A stretch of DNA of 64,000 nt from Anthostomella pinea (lineage: Eukaryota; Ascomycota; Sordariomycetes; Xylariales; Xylariaceae), in the NCBI GenBank assembly GCA_963556695.1, contig CAUWAG010000013.1, forward strand, positions 558,001-622,000, read 5' to 3'. Below the pieces are notes generated by a model that was not told the DNA's origin, ran no database searches, and worked only from the letters and a program-made list of their open reading frames with translations. Below are positions 24,514 through 36,105 of the stretch, piece by piece; positions within the stretch are counted from its first letter, which is position 1; every line of letters begins with the position of its first letter. The position numbers and the translations under genes were made by a program.

Positions 24514-25695
24514 ATGGCCGACACCACCACCACCCCACCGCACCAGCAAGCCCTCGCCAGACTCCAGCCCCTACAGCCCGTCCTCTGGGGCTTCGCGCAC
24601 CGCAACCGCAACCAGCACCGGTACGGCTTCTGGTGGGGCGCCTTCGGGATGCTGCGGCGGAGCACGGACAAGCTGGTTGACGATCTGCTCTCCTCCCTGC
24701 CACCGTCGTCTCGTTCTTCGGTCGCCGCCAATGATAGATCAAGTGCCAAGGCCAAGGTCGGCAAGAAGCGGAAACGCGCCGCCGAGGACGGGACTGGGAA
24801 AGCCCGAAAGGGGAACGGGGGAGACGGAGGAGCGTCCGAGGCGGCAACGGACAGGCGCGCAAGCTGGCTGCTAGACGTGCTGGTGCCGCGGTGTTACGCG
24901 TGAGTCTCCCGTCCCGTTCCCATTTCTCCAGTCTCTTCCTTCTCTTCCTTTCTCCATCACAAGCGAGCGAGCTCAGCCTCCTCCGTGTCTCGGCAGTGCG
25001 GCAAGTTTCCCTCAGTTGTGTGACTAACTGAGTATTTGGTATTTGCTCGCCATAGCGCCTTCTCCCAGCTAACAGCAGACAACCAATTCGCGCCCCTAGG
25101 CGTCGTGCTGCTGGCCGCGCTGGCGCAGGTGCGCGCCGCGTGCGTGTGTCTAGTCGGCGAGACCCCAACACCAACCCCACCTCCACAGGAAGACGGCAGG
25201 CCTTCCGCAGCGGCCTGCTCCTCCTCCTCCTCCTCCGCCTCAGCAGACGTATCCAAGAAGAGCCGCGAGGGCGCGAAAGCGTCCACGCACTCTGCTGGCG
25301 TCACAGGAGTAGGTATGGGAGAAGGAGCTGCTGCGCACAGCACAGGAGGAGCCGGAGGCGGCGCGGCGATCTCGCGCGAGGACGTCGCCCAGGCCGAGAA
25401 GCTGCTGCGGCGGAATAGGGAGAAGGAGACGCCGAAAGACCAGGCGGGGGCAGAAGAGCTCTGCCCACTGCCAGCTGAGGTGCGGTCTCGATCGAAAGGG
25501 ATCAAGTCAAGGAAGGATGGGGAATTCGCTGGTGAGAGCGGTGAGGCATCGTCGAGGAAGAAGGAGTGGAAGGCTGCCCGCACAAAGCCTGATGCGAAGG
25601 GGAACTCGGATGAGGAGGCGAGGCCGGCTAAGAAGAAGAAAAAGAAGGCTAAGAAGGGCGATGAGTTCGATGATCTGTTCAAGGGCCTGTTCTGA
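24514..25695 (+). CDS. RMP1: RNase MRP protein subunit Rmp1
   Basis: Two exons, 24514-24899 and 25056-25695, with a 156-nt intron (GTGAGT...CCATAG), give 341 residues. The N-terminal domain has the Rmp1 signature FAHRNRNQHRYGFWWGAFGMLRR near residues 25-47, and a helical block across the splice (LLDVLVPRCYAAFSQLTADN). Rmp1 is the protein subunit specific to RNase MRP, the nucleolar RNP that processes pre-rRNA (site A3) and some mRNAs. The second half is disordered, Ala/Gly/Ser-rich, and ends in a Lys-rich tract (AKKKKKKAKKGDEFDDLFKG), a likely nucleolar signal. The long tail exceeds yeast Rmp1 (about 200 residues). It is convergent with TUP1. Confidence 0.85.
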
Positions 25696-26360
25696 GAAGT
25701 TGGGCAGGACAGGATATTCATCATGACTCGGCTGTATGAATATAATGCTGTATGAACCAATCTCGGCATGATTCTGCATGGCTTGCTACAGTCGGTTCTT
25801 TAGGTCGTATGCCCTCTACATGTTCACGATCACATTATCAGGAACGACATTCAGGTTGAGGTAAAGACTTCAAGTTCTACGATATTGGAAAATATTTTGC
25901 CTTCTACCGCAAGCCAATAGTAAAGTAGATATCATGAGTGGCCGAGCAAATTCCCCCCTCAAATATCACCACCGTGCCCACCACGACCACGACCTTTGTT
26001 TCTATTTAGGTATAGAGCTAACCCATAGGTGGCGCGAAGGGCGAAACAATACAAGAAGGCTCCGTCATACCAATGTTGAGCAGATTAATACGACAAGCAA
26101 TCGATGATACGGCCGGTCTTGATCGTCTGCCGAGCACACCCGAGAGTGCCCGCCGTGACAGCTATGGGCGATTGCTGAATACCTCACCAGTAGTTGGTGA
26201 TATCTGGCTCGCAAGACTCGCATCGCAGATAACACACTTTGATCTCAAGGTTCTGATGGCTCTTTAGTAATTACTGCGGCTCCGTTTCAATCTCAAGGTT
26301 CTGATGGCTCTTTAGTAATTTACCGGAATTCCGTGGTGGACGGAGACCTACTGCATGCTT
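25696..26360. other. Convergent 3' intergenic region
   Basis: 665 bp between the stops of RMP1 (plus) and TUP1 (minus); it holds 3' UTRs and the 31-bp direct repeat listed next. No gene seen. Confidence 0.5.
26242..26320. repeat. 31-bp exact direct repeat
   Basis: Copies at 26242-26272 and 26290-26320 are identical over 31 bp and spaced 48 nt start to start, in the presumed 3' UTR of TUP1. Likely a recent local duplication. Confidence 0.85.
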
Positions 26361-28452
26361 CTAGGACATCACACTTCGGTATGACCATATGCGTGCTCTC
26401 ATGTCACCAGAACCTGTCGCAAAGAACCCACCAGTGGGGCTAGGGGCCACCGATATGACCGAGTTCTTGTGGCCTTGGAGCATAAGTTGAGTGTAGCCGG
26501 TCCGAGGATCCCAGAACTGCACACCGCGATCCTTGGAACCGGACATAACCCAGTTAGCATCAGGCGTGAGTGCGACACTGAGCACGAAGTCCTGTGTTTG
26601 TTAGCATGTTACTTCGGGCGCAATATCGACGTTTCAAGCTTACTCGGTGACCCTCAAAGGTCTTGACACATCTGCCTCCCTTAGGCCCAGCCTGACTGTT
26701 TAGACCTCGGGGGCTGGCAAGCTCCCACATCTTGATAGTCTTATCCAGACTACCACTGACAAGGTCCCTGCCGTTAGGAGAGAAAGCAACAGAGTAGACA
26801 CTATCCTTGTGGCCATCAGGTCCCTCAAGGCGCTCCAGAAGAAATCCTTGGTTGATGTCCCAGACGCGGACGCTCTTGTCCAGGGAGCCTGCAGCCACGT
26901 ACTTGGTATCTGGAGAGATGGCAACCGTGGTAACACCGTCCTCAATAGTGAGGGTCAACAGGTTAGTGCCCTGCTCAATGTCCCAGAGTCGCACAGTTCG
27001 GTCGCCGCTGCCAGAAGCAATCGTGCGGCCGTCCCGGGCGAAGTCGAGGGAGTAGATGTCCTGCTCGTGGCCAGCGAACGTGTTACGTATTGTTCGGTTG
27101 GCAATGTCCCAGACCTAGCAAGATTAGTATCGTCAATGCAGAAAACGATCAATGTGATAAACTTACGCGAATCAGCTTGTCTTCAGCACCGGTAGCAAGG
27201 TACTTGCCGTCGGGACTGAAGCACACGCTTCGAATGTAAAGATCGCCAGAGATATCCACATTCTCATCCTGCAGAACACAAACCTTCTCACCCGTGTTTA
27301 CATCGTAGATCTGAGCGGACCTGTTGCATCCCGTGGCGACGTATTTACCATCGTGGCTGAATCTGACACAGCAAACCACGCTCTCATGAACCAAGGTATG
27401 GACCAGATCCACATCCAGCAGACGGGGAACCTGCTGGTTAAAAATGACGAACCAATCGTCGCGGGTCTTCTTGACATGCGCTGGCAGACGCTCGACGTCC
27501 AAATCACCCAAGGCGTTGTTGACCAACGTGCCAGGAGGAGGATGCACGGTCACTCCTCGGTGATCCGGTGTGGGATGGTTGGGGACTTGTGGCGATGCGC
27601 CAGGGCCCCCGTATGGCATCGGAGTGTTAATCTGAGGAGTAGCCGGTCCAGGAGGTCTACCAATGCCACGCTTATTGGGGCCAGGAGAAGCGGTAGTCTG
27701 AGGAGGCCCGCCGGGGAAGCTGTTTGGGCCCGGCCCCTGACCGTAATTCGGCTGGAAGGGCGGAACCTGAGATGGCGGCTGCGGCGGAGGGGGAGGACCC
27801 TGAAGACCCGGGGGCGGCTGCGGCATCTGATGCGGAGGTCCAGGCGGCTGCTGCTCCTGAGGGGGCGGCTGCGGCGGCAGGCCACCACCCTGGCCTCCTT
27901 GGCCGGTCATAATCCCACTGAAGAGATTGTTTCCGAGACCAATGGCGGGAGGAGGGCCGGTAGAAGGGCCGCCGTGTTGAGGAGGGCCGGGCATGCCTTG
28001 CTGAGGAGCCCCGCCGCGAGCAGCATCGATTTGGCGACGGAGCAGAACAATCTCTTCATCGTATCTATAGCGGTCAGTCAGCGATGCGTTTCTTTCGCAG
28101 CGGTACAAGCAGAGGATCTGCCAAGCAAAACTTACTTCTGCTTGATGCTCATATGCTGCTGTTCCAGTTGGTAGACCTTCTCTCTAACAAGCTGAGCCTC
28201 CTGGACCTGCTGCTGGACTGTTTGAATTTTAGCATATGTCCCCGACTGGACGCTGCAGTGATGTCACGAAGCTTCCACGCCGTGAACAGCGCAACGGAGA
28301 GATGAGATTGCGTAAGTCAGACGGAACTCACTTTGTTGTTCGTATCCTTCGTTCAGGCGAACCTGATTGTCAAATTCGGCCCGGATCTGATCAAGCAGCT
28401 CGGTGAGGCGAGGCGCGTTGGGCGGCATGCCGCGATGCGGATACATAGACAT
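26361..28452 (-). CDS. TUP1: Global transcriptional co-repressor Tup1
   Basis: Five exons (minus): 28332-28452, 28136-28217, 27167-28064, 26644-27114 and 26361-26591; 600 residues, all phases agree. Tup1 (RcoA/RCO-1 in moulds) works with Ssn6/Cyc8 to repress many genes through DNA-bound factors. Residues 1-75 are the coiled tetramerisation helix ([19 protein letters not shown], then [16 protein letters not shown]), followed by a long Pro/Gln/Gly-rich linker and seven WD40 blades, for example [36 protein letters not shown] and [15 protein letters not shown]. The acceptor of intron 1 was placed at AAACAG (28218), since only this keeps phase and gives [13 protein letters not shown]. Length is normal for the family. 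Confidence 0.95.
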
Positions 28453-31363
28453 GGCTGTTGTATTTCTGTGATGATTTCGGGTAATGATGGCGTATCGGTA
28501 TGTATTTTAAGGAGACCCTGTTCCTCTTCAGGAAGTTGTCTGTGACTCCGACTCGATTTGCGATGCGACGAAGGAGGGGGTGGCTCGTCCGTTGGTCTGG
28601 GACTGGTTCGAGGACACGGCTTCAACTCCTACTTGGTTGGTAGCAAGGCGTTCGTTCCTCCCACACAACCCGACTATCGTACGTGACGAGACCTGGCAAG
28701 GCGTTGGCGGCAATGTCAAGCCTCGTCAGATGACACTGAGCATGCTCGACTTTTGAGAAAGAAAGGTCGTTATGGTCGACCGCGTCGATGGAAGCAAGGG
28801 TCGGGTACGGGTCGAGGAGGGAGGACTCGCGATCACAGGGTTGACAGGGCGCTGTTCAGTGGTGGGTATTTGGATAGGCGATGGTTGAAGGCTGAAGGCT
28901 CGAGGGGGAGAAATTTGACCTTTGCGCGCGCAGAAGGAAGAAGAAGGGACGGAGCCGGTAAAGATTGATGAGGAGCCAGGTTGGTTCGGGTTCAGCAGTC
29001 CAGCACCACTGCACCACTGCACCACTGCACCAGACTTCCAAGGTTCGTTTGACCCGACTGGCGAGCTGGCAGTGGAGGTGGGCCGTGGGCTGCGTGGGCT
29101 GGTCACTGGTGGGCAGGTGCAGGGCCCCACGAGTGAGCGCTTGCTCTGTGTGAAGGCTGGGTACCACCTAAAGTGGTCTAGTGGGTTTGAGCTTCGGGCG
29201 ATACTAGCGTGCATTTGCTGCATGGTGCCATGGTCAGGCTGCAGGGGGGTGTTAGTCTTGCAGGGACATGGGTGGAGAGTGCACTAGAGCCGAAGTAGAT
29301 TAGCCAAGATACAGCTGAAGTACATGCACAACTTACACGCACTAGCACTAGGGATATGGTACTCGGGCTGCCTGGCTGCTTGTACCGTATCTCTGCGCTC
29401 AAGCACACACACTGCATCATGTCAGCCGGGGACCCATAGAAGAAAGATTGATCACCAAAGGTATTTCTTTGGGGTTAATTATCTGACCAGCAAGAGTATC
29501 AAAGAAGAACCAAACTTTAAACTTCATGCCAGAGCACATAGTCGTGTAGATAAGTCCCGCTAATCCTAAGCAGGATTGGAAAGTGCAGAGGTCTAGCAAT
29601 CAGGTAAGTATGTACCTGTACTCATCACGCAGCAATCAGCAGCCCAGCTTGTCAGCGCAGATCAACCCTGTCTAATATACCGGTACGTACCGCATCTTAC
29701 CACTCAATCTCACCGCATGGTAATACGTTGTGCCACGCTCCCAAGAGGGATGACGAGCCTGGGGGCTTGTCCTCGGTTGGATGATGCCCATGGTGGCTGT
29801 GGCTAGGTGGATCTGGACCGTCGGACGTCAGGAAGACACCCGGCTCGGAAGTATCGACGACGGCGTGGATATATCAACTCCCATTCGGTAGACTGCAGTG
29901 AGCTCCTGCCGGGCCTTTTGCCCACATGTGTTTGACCCTTGTCGACGCGGATGGCAGACAGCCCTCCTCTCTGATCATTTCCTGACAGGGCGAGTACCGG
30001 TGTACAGTAATCAAGTCACCCAGCCAAAGGTGGTGATATGTGTGCGTATAGAGCTGTGAGCTGACTGCACATGCATCACCAGCGACAGAGGCCGGCCAAT
30101 CGATCAGGCAAAGACGCCTTCGTCGTTGTCATCTATCACATTCGGTTCCGTGCACGCCACTGGTCTCTCTCGATGTCGGACTTCTCAGGGCAACGGTCTA
30201 GTGGCGGGTTGTCGGTGTGCAGCCGAGTGTTGTAATTTGTTTGCTCCTTGTTTTTGCCCTTCCGTTCCGTGGGGTAGAGTTGGCCCTGGCACGCCTGAGT
30301 GGTCATGACGGCACCTGTGCAAGGCAGGCTGCACAAAATAGGTGGCAGCACGGGTTCCGGCGTTGCGCGCGCACGCACTCAGCTGATGAATGGTAGCCAT
30401 GGATAACTGCAGGCCATGTATGCCGGTCACACGCAGAAGATGCAGGAAATGGGCCTGTGAGACGGCCGTGGGACGCCATCGTGGTTATGAACGAGGGCAC
30501 CAGGCAAGGCGAAATGGGGGTTCCCCCTCCCGGCCGCTAAGCCGCGTTCCCCTTCCCAAATCCTTCTTTTGACTTTCCGCACTGGACCTCGGGAGTCAGT
30601 CGCTGTTTCGGAGTTTGTTAAGTCCTACTACCACACCACACGCCGTCGGTTTATCAGAGACAGGATCCTTTTATCGGTCTCCGCCTCTGATAACGCCATT
30701 TCCACGATAACGCCATTTCCTCGTAGTTAAGCGGAGATTGAACAAGATTTCATTCGATCCAAACTTACCCACAGAACAACAGGCAAGCAGAAGAACAACA
30801 ATTGGGACCACGACAACCGTTTGACCACTAGTATTCAACACATCGACAGACAACCTAGACAAACGCCACGGGGCACCCGCGGGGTTGAGGCTATAATATG
30901 GACACTCATTGCGCACATGCACCCTAGGTGTAAAGGTGTCTCACTCCCAAACCAACGGCCACATCCATCCCACAATCATGTGGTTTCACAAGGACTATGT
31001 CTCCAACCGCTTGCCTGCTACCACGTCGGGGCAGATAGCAATGCACATAGATATATCTTCATTGCGAGTCAATCTTTGGGGCGAGACGGCATGCTTGCCC
31101 AAACCCGCATTGGGAACTGACAGCATACACTGCAGCCTACTTCCGCGTGGAGTGTACACAGTAGCTTACAGACGCTGCTAGAGACGACACTGTTCGTATC
31201 TACGAGAGCTTGCGGTGGTGCGTTCTGGCATATGTACTGTCGCGCTGCTCATCGCTTGAGCTGCTGCTGGACCACCGGCCTGAAGCTGGAAGGTTTTGCT
31301 AACTTCTAGTCCCATGATGCTTACAAGCCATGGTCAGAATGAAATACAGACCGCACACTGGAT
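28453..31363. other. Long TUP1 upstream region, no gene seen
   Basis: 2.9 kb. The part next to TUP1 is its promoter and probably a long 5' UTR, common for regulators. A short 8-bp tandem repeat lies at 29003-29032. Open frames are short and unsupported. Confidence 0.4.
29003..29032. repeat. 8-bp tandem repeat (gcaccact)
   Basis: Nearly four head-to-tail copies of gcaccact, about 550 bp upstream of the TUP1 start codon. Confidence 0.8.
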
Positions 31364-33042
31364 TCATATTCGAGCACGAGACCGAGGGGTGGTTTGCTCT
31401 CCTCGTACTATGGCTACTTCGTCCGACTCCTCCTCCCACCCAGCAATCAAGTGTTCCACCACGGCCAACTCATCCTGGCCCCAGACGAACCCGCCTGCTG
31501 GTTTCCAAGTGCCGTTCAGTCCACGATGAAAGACTCGATATGTAGGTACACCACAGAACCCGGCAGCCCTGGCTTCCCCTGTGTTCGCGAAGAGTGTCGC
31601 CTTGACATCCGGCAACCGGGCCGTGGCAAGCAGCTGCTCGGCATCGAAGCCTCCCTCGGCAAGTACTGATTGCAGAACACTTTCGTCACTCACATCCAAG
31701 TTCAGTGCCCAACAAGCCTTTTCTATCGCGGTGTCAGTCTCATCCTCCACTTAAGCCTCCCCTCGTGGCAGGACGGTCCGGGGTTGGACATACCAAGCAA
31801 CGGTATGCAATCTGGATTCGCTATTGCGCGTCTCAACATCGTTGGACTCCGAATGGGAAAATTGTCTGGCCAACAGAAGGCAATAGGTCCATACGACTGT
31901 CCTTGCTGTGCGTCAACCTGACCCGAGAACTCAGCCCAGTCAAGCAGATCTTGTAAGCCATACTGTCGTTTTTGCTGCGAGATGGCCGCACCCGGCATTT
32001 GCGGAGCGCCAATCCTGTACGCAGTCAGGTTAGTCAAGATGCACAGGTCACGGAGCCCACGGAAAGAAAACATACTCCTTGAACAAAGCGCCCAGGAGGA
32101 TGGGTCGGAGCTCAACCTCGAACTGAGGCCCGAATCTCCTCAAGCTTTCCACTCGAGTCCAATCGAGGTATGCCCAGGGACTGGGGAAGTCGAACCAGAA
32201 TTCGAGCTTCACCGGCTTGTGAGGTGGCTTCAGCTCCCGACAGCGGGGTATCAGATCCCTCAGCCTGATCTCCTTTTGGGACGACGACGATGACGGACCG
32301 GTGCTGAGACGCAGCAAACTGGCCTCGACGAAATGCAGGCGGTCCTGGCCCCAGTATAGGCGGCCCTGCCTAGTCCTCCCGTCAAAATCCCGCCACGTCT
32401 CTCCCGCAATCCAGAACCCAGGCACACCAGGCGCGCCTCTCGCCACCGCGTCTGCCGTGGCCAGCTCCCAGCCTTCGCTTTGCTGCTTCATCATCAAATG
32501 TAGCCATGTTCAGCGACACCCGGACCTCCGGCATCTTCGCCAGCGCTCTCTGCGCGATGCGGAGCAGCACGTCGCGAGCAGAGACGTCCACACCATCGAC
32601 CCAGTAAGCCCTGAACAGCGCACGGCTCACGCGCACCCGCGCCCCGTCGGGCAGGAAGTGCAGCAAGCGCAGCGCGTCCACCGTCTTCCGCGGATGCGCC
32701 GCCGGCGTATTGACGGGGACGCGCAGCCGCCGCAGGGTGCGCCCGAACGACTGGCGGAAGACGGCGCGCTTGCTCAGGTTCATGGCGTCAGTGGCGTCGC
32801 CGTGGGCGCCTTGTATATCGCGCCGAGGAGCACGGGACGCCATAGCACGGTTGCTGACGAGCGGGCTGCCACGGCCTCGATGCGGGTCGAGGCGATGTAT
32901 GCGAAGGGGCAGACTATCCGTGGGGACAGTCAGTACTCTGCAGTCAAAAGTGATATGTATGGTGTGGTCCTGATACGGTGAGATTGGGGCTGCTTACATC
33001 GTAGTAGAACTCGACTGTCGGTGAATGTGCGATGCTGGACAT
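31364..33042 (-). pseudogene. Broken two-domain DsbA/HCCA-isomerase-like gene
   Basis: Two tandem DsbA-like thioredoxin domains of the 2-hydroxychromene-2-carboxylate isomerase / GST-kappa type are readable. Domain 1 begins MSSIAHSPTVEFYYD (32998-33042), continues CPFAYIASTRIEAVAARSS...WRPVLLGAIYK, then NLSKRAVFRQSFGRTLRR...HPRKTVDALRLL and ADAVARGAPGVPGFWI. Domain 2 has LEFWFDFPSPWAYLDWTRVE...LRPILLGALFKE, two introns (32015-32075, 31723-31793) and VPTYRVFHRGLNGTWKPAGG. Domain 2 is intact and phase-consistent. Domain 1 is broken three times: the first splice (GAT|GTAAGC to GATAG|TC) is out of phase, a net one-base loss lies near 32810, and a net one-base gain near 32470. No plausible intron repairs these. 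Family members use glutathione to isomerise aromatic degradation intermediates. Confidence 0.7.
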
Positions 33043-34491
33043 GGCGAAATCTAGATGTTCCTAAATGACATGATGTGATGTTGGCCTTTCGACGACAGAT
33101 ATACCATACTCATCTCAGCATCAGTGCTCCGAGTGAATCCCTCCTATATATCTTGTAGCAAACTACATATTATCTATCCATTGCGCAAAAAATGTCAGTA
33201 GATGGCCACGTACCTTTGCCGAGGCATGCATGGTGGTCTGACAGGCTGCCGTCAGCATTGGATATGGGGCGGGGTGGGGTCCATGTGTTCGACCCCTGAA
33301 GTCCCGGATCGTCTCTGGCGTCTCCGGAGATCAACGGCCACCGGCACTGCGTTCTCCGTTACAAATATTTAATACAGCATCAAAACAACTATTCGAAATA
33401 GGTCAATAGTTCTGCGAGGCTCCAAAACTAGTTCTTGCTCCCTAGAAGTCGTGATAAAGCATTGAAAGGAGATTCACCCGTGTGATTCTTGGAATCTTGG
33501 AGGGCACCCGTCTGCTGCGTTCCTATAGTACTGTACGATGTTCCGCACGCCAGTCTTGGCATCATATTGAACACAAGACAATGGGCATGACCGACCGGAT
33601 CTCGAGTGAGTGACAGTGACCAGTTGGACAGGACTTGACTGTAACTTTAAGTATGTCAATCACTCACGCAGCTGAGCTGACTTACGCCCACCCGAGCTTC
33701 ACCGTCTTCACCGCACTTCGCATTATGGCATATAGCTCCTTTCCACCACGCCGAAGCGGGCACCTCGCGTCAATCACAAACTTAGGTCAATTGTTGTTCA
33801 GGCTCGATAGAGACTCAAATCCCCAGACTGGTTTTAACGTCTAGATCTTCGGGTACAGTACTAGCCCCTTTCCGTGTCGATTTGCATACATTCTTCTACA
33901 ATCGAAGATAGAGAATGTCAGACAAGAAACCACCTCTATCTTATGCTGGGTAATGGGGTCCCAGGAGCAGACTCTTCTCTCAGTGAAGGGTTACCCGAAC
34001 GGGGACTTTAACTTCAGGACATTCACAATACGACCCAACGAGAGTACAACATCATCTTATATTCAGCTAGGTACTTCCAATCTCATGAATAAACGAAAGG
34101 GACCCAAGAACGATCTCTATGGCTTCCTTCCATCTGCCATCTGGCTGCTATGAATTCAAACAGTAAGTTGACCAACCACCCAATTCAAAAGACGGTTTTC
34201 GGGTCTCCGGGGGCTGCAGCGAAGTGTCACATCAAAACATTATAGCCTTGAGAACACACGCATACCTGATCAGCACAGGATTCCAGTAGTTTGGGGGACT
34301 CGATACTTACCACTGCAAGGATAAAGGAAACAAAAACAGAAGACACGCATCGATGATTGCACTAGTAATCGATGGTCGGTACGTGGTCTTCTCGCTGGGT
34401 ATCGCTGGTATTGATATTCGGTATTCGGTGTTGGCTGGATCAAAGCCGCTAAAAGTAGCAGACCACAATGATTTTCTGTAGAAGAGAAACA
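33043..34491. other. Intergenic region
   Basis: 1.4 kb without a defensible gene; short frames only (33635-33844, 33953-34153). Confidence 0.4.
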
Positions 34492-36105
34492 TTACAAGGG
34501 CTTCCACATCTTCAATACTAACTTCTTCAACTTCTTCAGTCCTAACTTCTTCTTGGGCTTTTTTGGTATAGAGAAGTGCACCGAGGGTGAGTGCAACGAG
34601 GTAATCTCAGTTTGCGTAGGTCCCTGTGAAACCAGTATTCCCCTAATTGGGTCTCGCGATGACGAGGGACCAGCGGGATGTGTTTCGTGCTCATGGTCAT
34701 TCCGCGAAGGAGACGTCCTGGCCGGTGGCGGCCGGGCAACCTCTCGACTTGGGCCTGCGTTCGTGGGATCTCGCGATGACGAGGGACCAGCGAGATACCT
34801 TTCATACTCATAGTTATTCCAACAAGGAGCCGTCCCGGCCGGTAGCGGCCGGGCAACCTCTTGACTTGGGCCTCCGTTCGTGGGATCTCGCGACGACGAA
34901 GGGTCAGAGGGGGGTGCTCCATCCACATCCAGCAGTGATCGGTCATTATATTGCGGCAGGGGTGTGCTAGGCCTGGGAGCTCGCGACGGCGACGGGTCAG
35001 ATGGGGGTGGTCCATCCACATCCAGCATTGATCGGACAATATATGGACGCATAGGTCTGCTCTCGGTAGCTCGCGGCGATGAAGGGACGGAGGGGGGTAC
35101 TTCCGCATCCAGCATTGTCCAATTGGGCTTATATTGACGTGGCGGTATGCCTCTGGGACCTTGCGACGACGGAGGGAAGGAGCGGGGTTTCTGGTTTTCC
35201 TCCTCATCCTGCCCGCCTTGGTACTTCTCCTGCATTGATCGGGCATTATATCCAGGCAGGGGTGTGCTGGGCCTGGGAGCTGGCGACGACGACGAAGGGG
35301 TACCGGGCAAAGTCAGAAATCCCTGCGCGTTCCTCCCGGGCAGCTGCGTCGTCAATGGTGCCCCAACAGTATTCGGACGCTTTAACCCGAAAGCAACATT
35401 GAAATTCCTCTTGGGAGAAGGTGGGCTTGGCGTTTGTCCAGTCCTTCGTGCGAATATCGGGCTTGGTCCTTCCAATTCTGAGCGAGGCACGTGGGGAACA
35501 AAACGAACGCTTTTTTGGGGTTTACCTTGGCCTCTGGATTTGGCCAGGGCTGGGGGATATTCGCTGCCCTCCACTGCAGCCTTGTGCTCAATGTGCTCAA
35601 CACTACAATCCCCGATTTCCTCGGTCGTCCAATTCCGGCCGCCTCGCTGTGTAGGGCTCGGGGCCCGTTGATCGCTTGCCTCTGATTCAAGCTCGTCGTC
35701 AAGGTCCTACCCGGACCTCTGGGGGCTGAACGGTGTGCTGGATCGCCTCTCCTTGCCTTTCCCCTTTCGGTCCGACGGGGACCTCTCAGAGCTGGAGTGA
35801 GTGCTGTCCCGCAACCATCGCCTCACCTTGCTTCTCTCCCTCCGGCCCGATGATCGCCTGGCCTTGCCTCTCCCCCTCCGGTCCGACGGGGACCTCTCGG
35901 GGCTGGACTGGATGCTGTCCTGCGACGATCGCCTCGCCTTGTCTTCCCCTTTCCGGTTCGACGGGTATCCCTCGGAGCTGGACTCGGTGAGACCCGTCGC
36001 CTTGCCTTTCCCCTTCCGGTCCGACGGGGGCCTCTCGGAGCTGGACTCGGTGCTCGGCAGACGCGTCGCCTTGCCTTTCCCCTTCCGGTCCGACGATTCG
36101 GCCAT
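34492..36105 (-). CDS. Disordered repeat protein with in-frame TAG or 120-nt intron
   Basis: From the ATG at 36105 the frame runs through repeats of the type SSSERPPSDRKGKGKA to a TAG at 35707-35709. The same frame then stays open for another 404 codons to 34492. The stop is bypassed if a 120-nt intron (AAG|GTGAGG at 35826 to GGGTAG|GAC at 35707) is spliced, giving 497 residues; the intron itself reads as more of the same repeat. The second half is Pro/Ser/Arg-rich with 39-residue repeats containing AGPSSSRDPTN and EVARPxPA, and ends in a basic tail (KKPKKKLGLKKLKKLVLKMW). No folded domain, signal peptide or known family is seen. It may be two decaying pieces, one spliced gene, or a stop-codon variant. 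Confidence 0.45.
34652..34970. repeat. 117-bp coding minisatellite
   Basis: Units beginning tctcgcgatgacgaggg recur at 34652 and 34769, and a diverged third at 34886, a period of 117 bp (39 codons). A related shorter repeat containing tccatccacatccagca continues to about 35110. These encode the repeats of the disordered protein on the minus strand. Confidence 0.75.

Noticed and set aside
32470..32530. A 43-nt intron (GTCCGG...GAAGCAG) that would remove one frame break in the HCCA-isomerase-like gene
   Set aside because: Shorter than every other intron here, with a poor donor, and it would delete conserved-looking protein; it also leaves the other two breaks.
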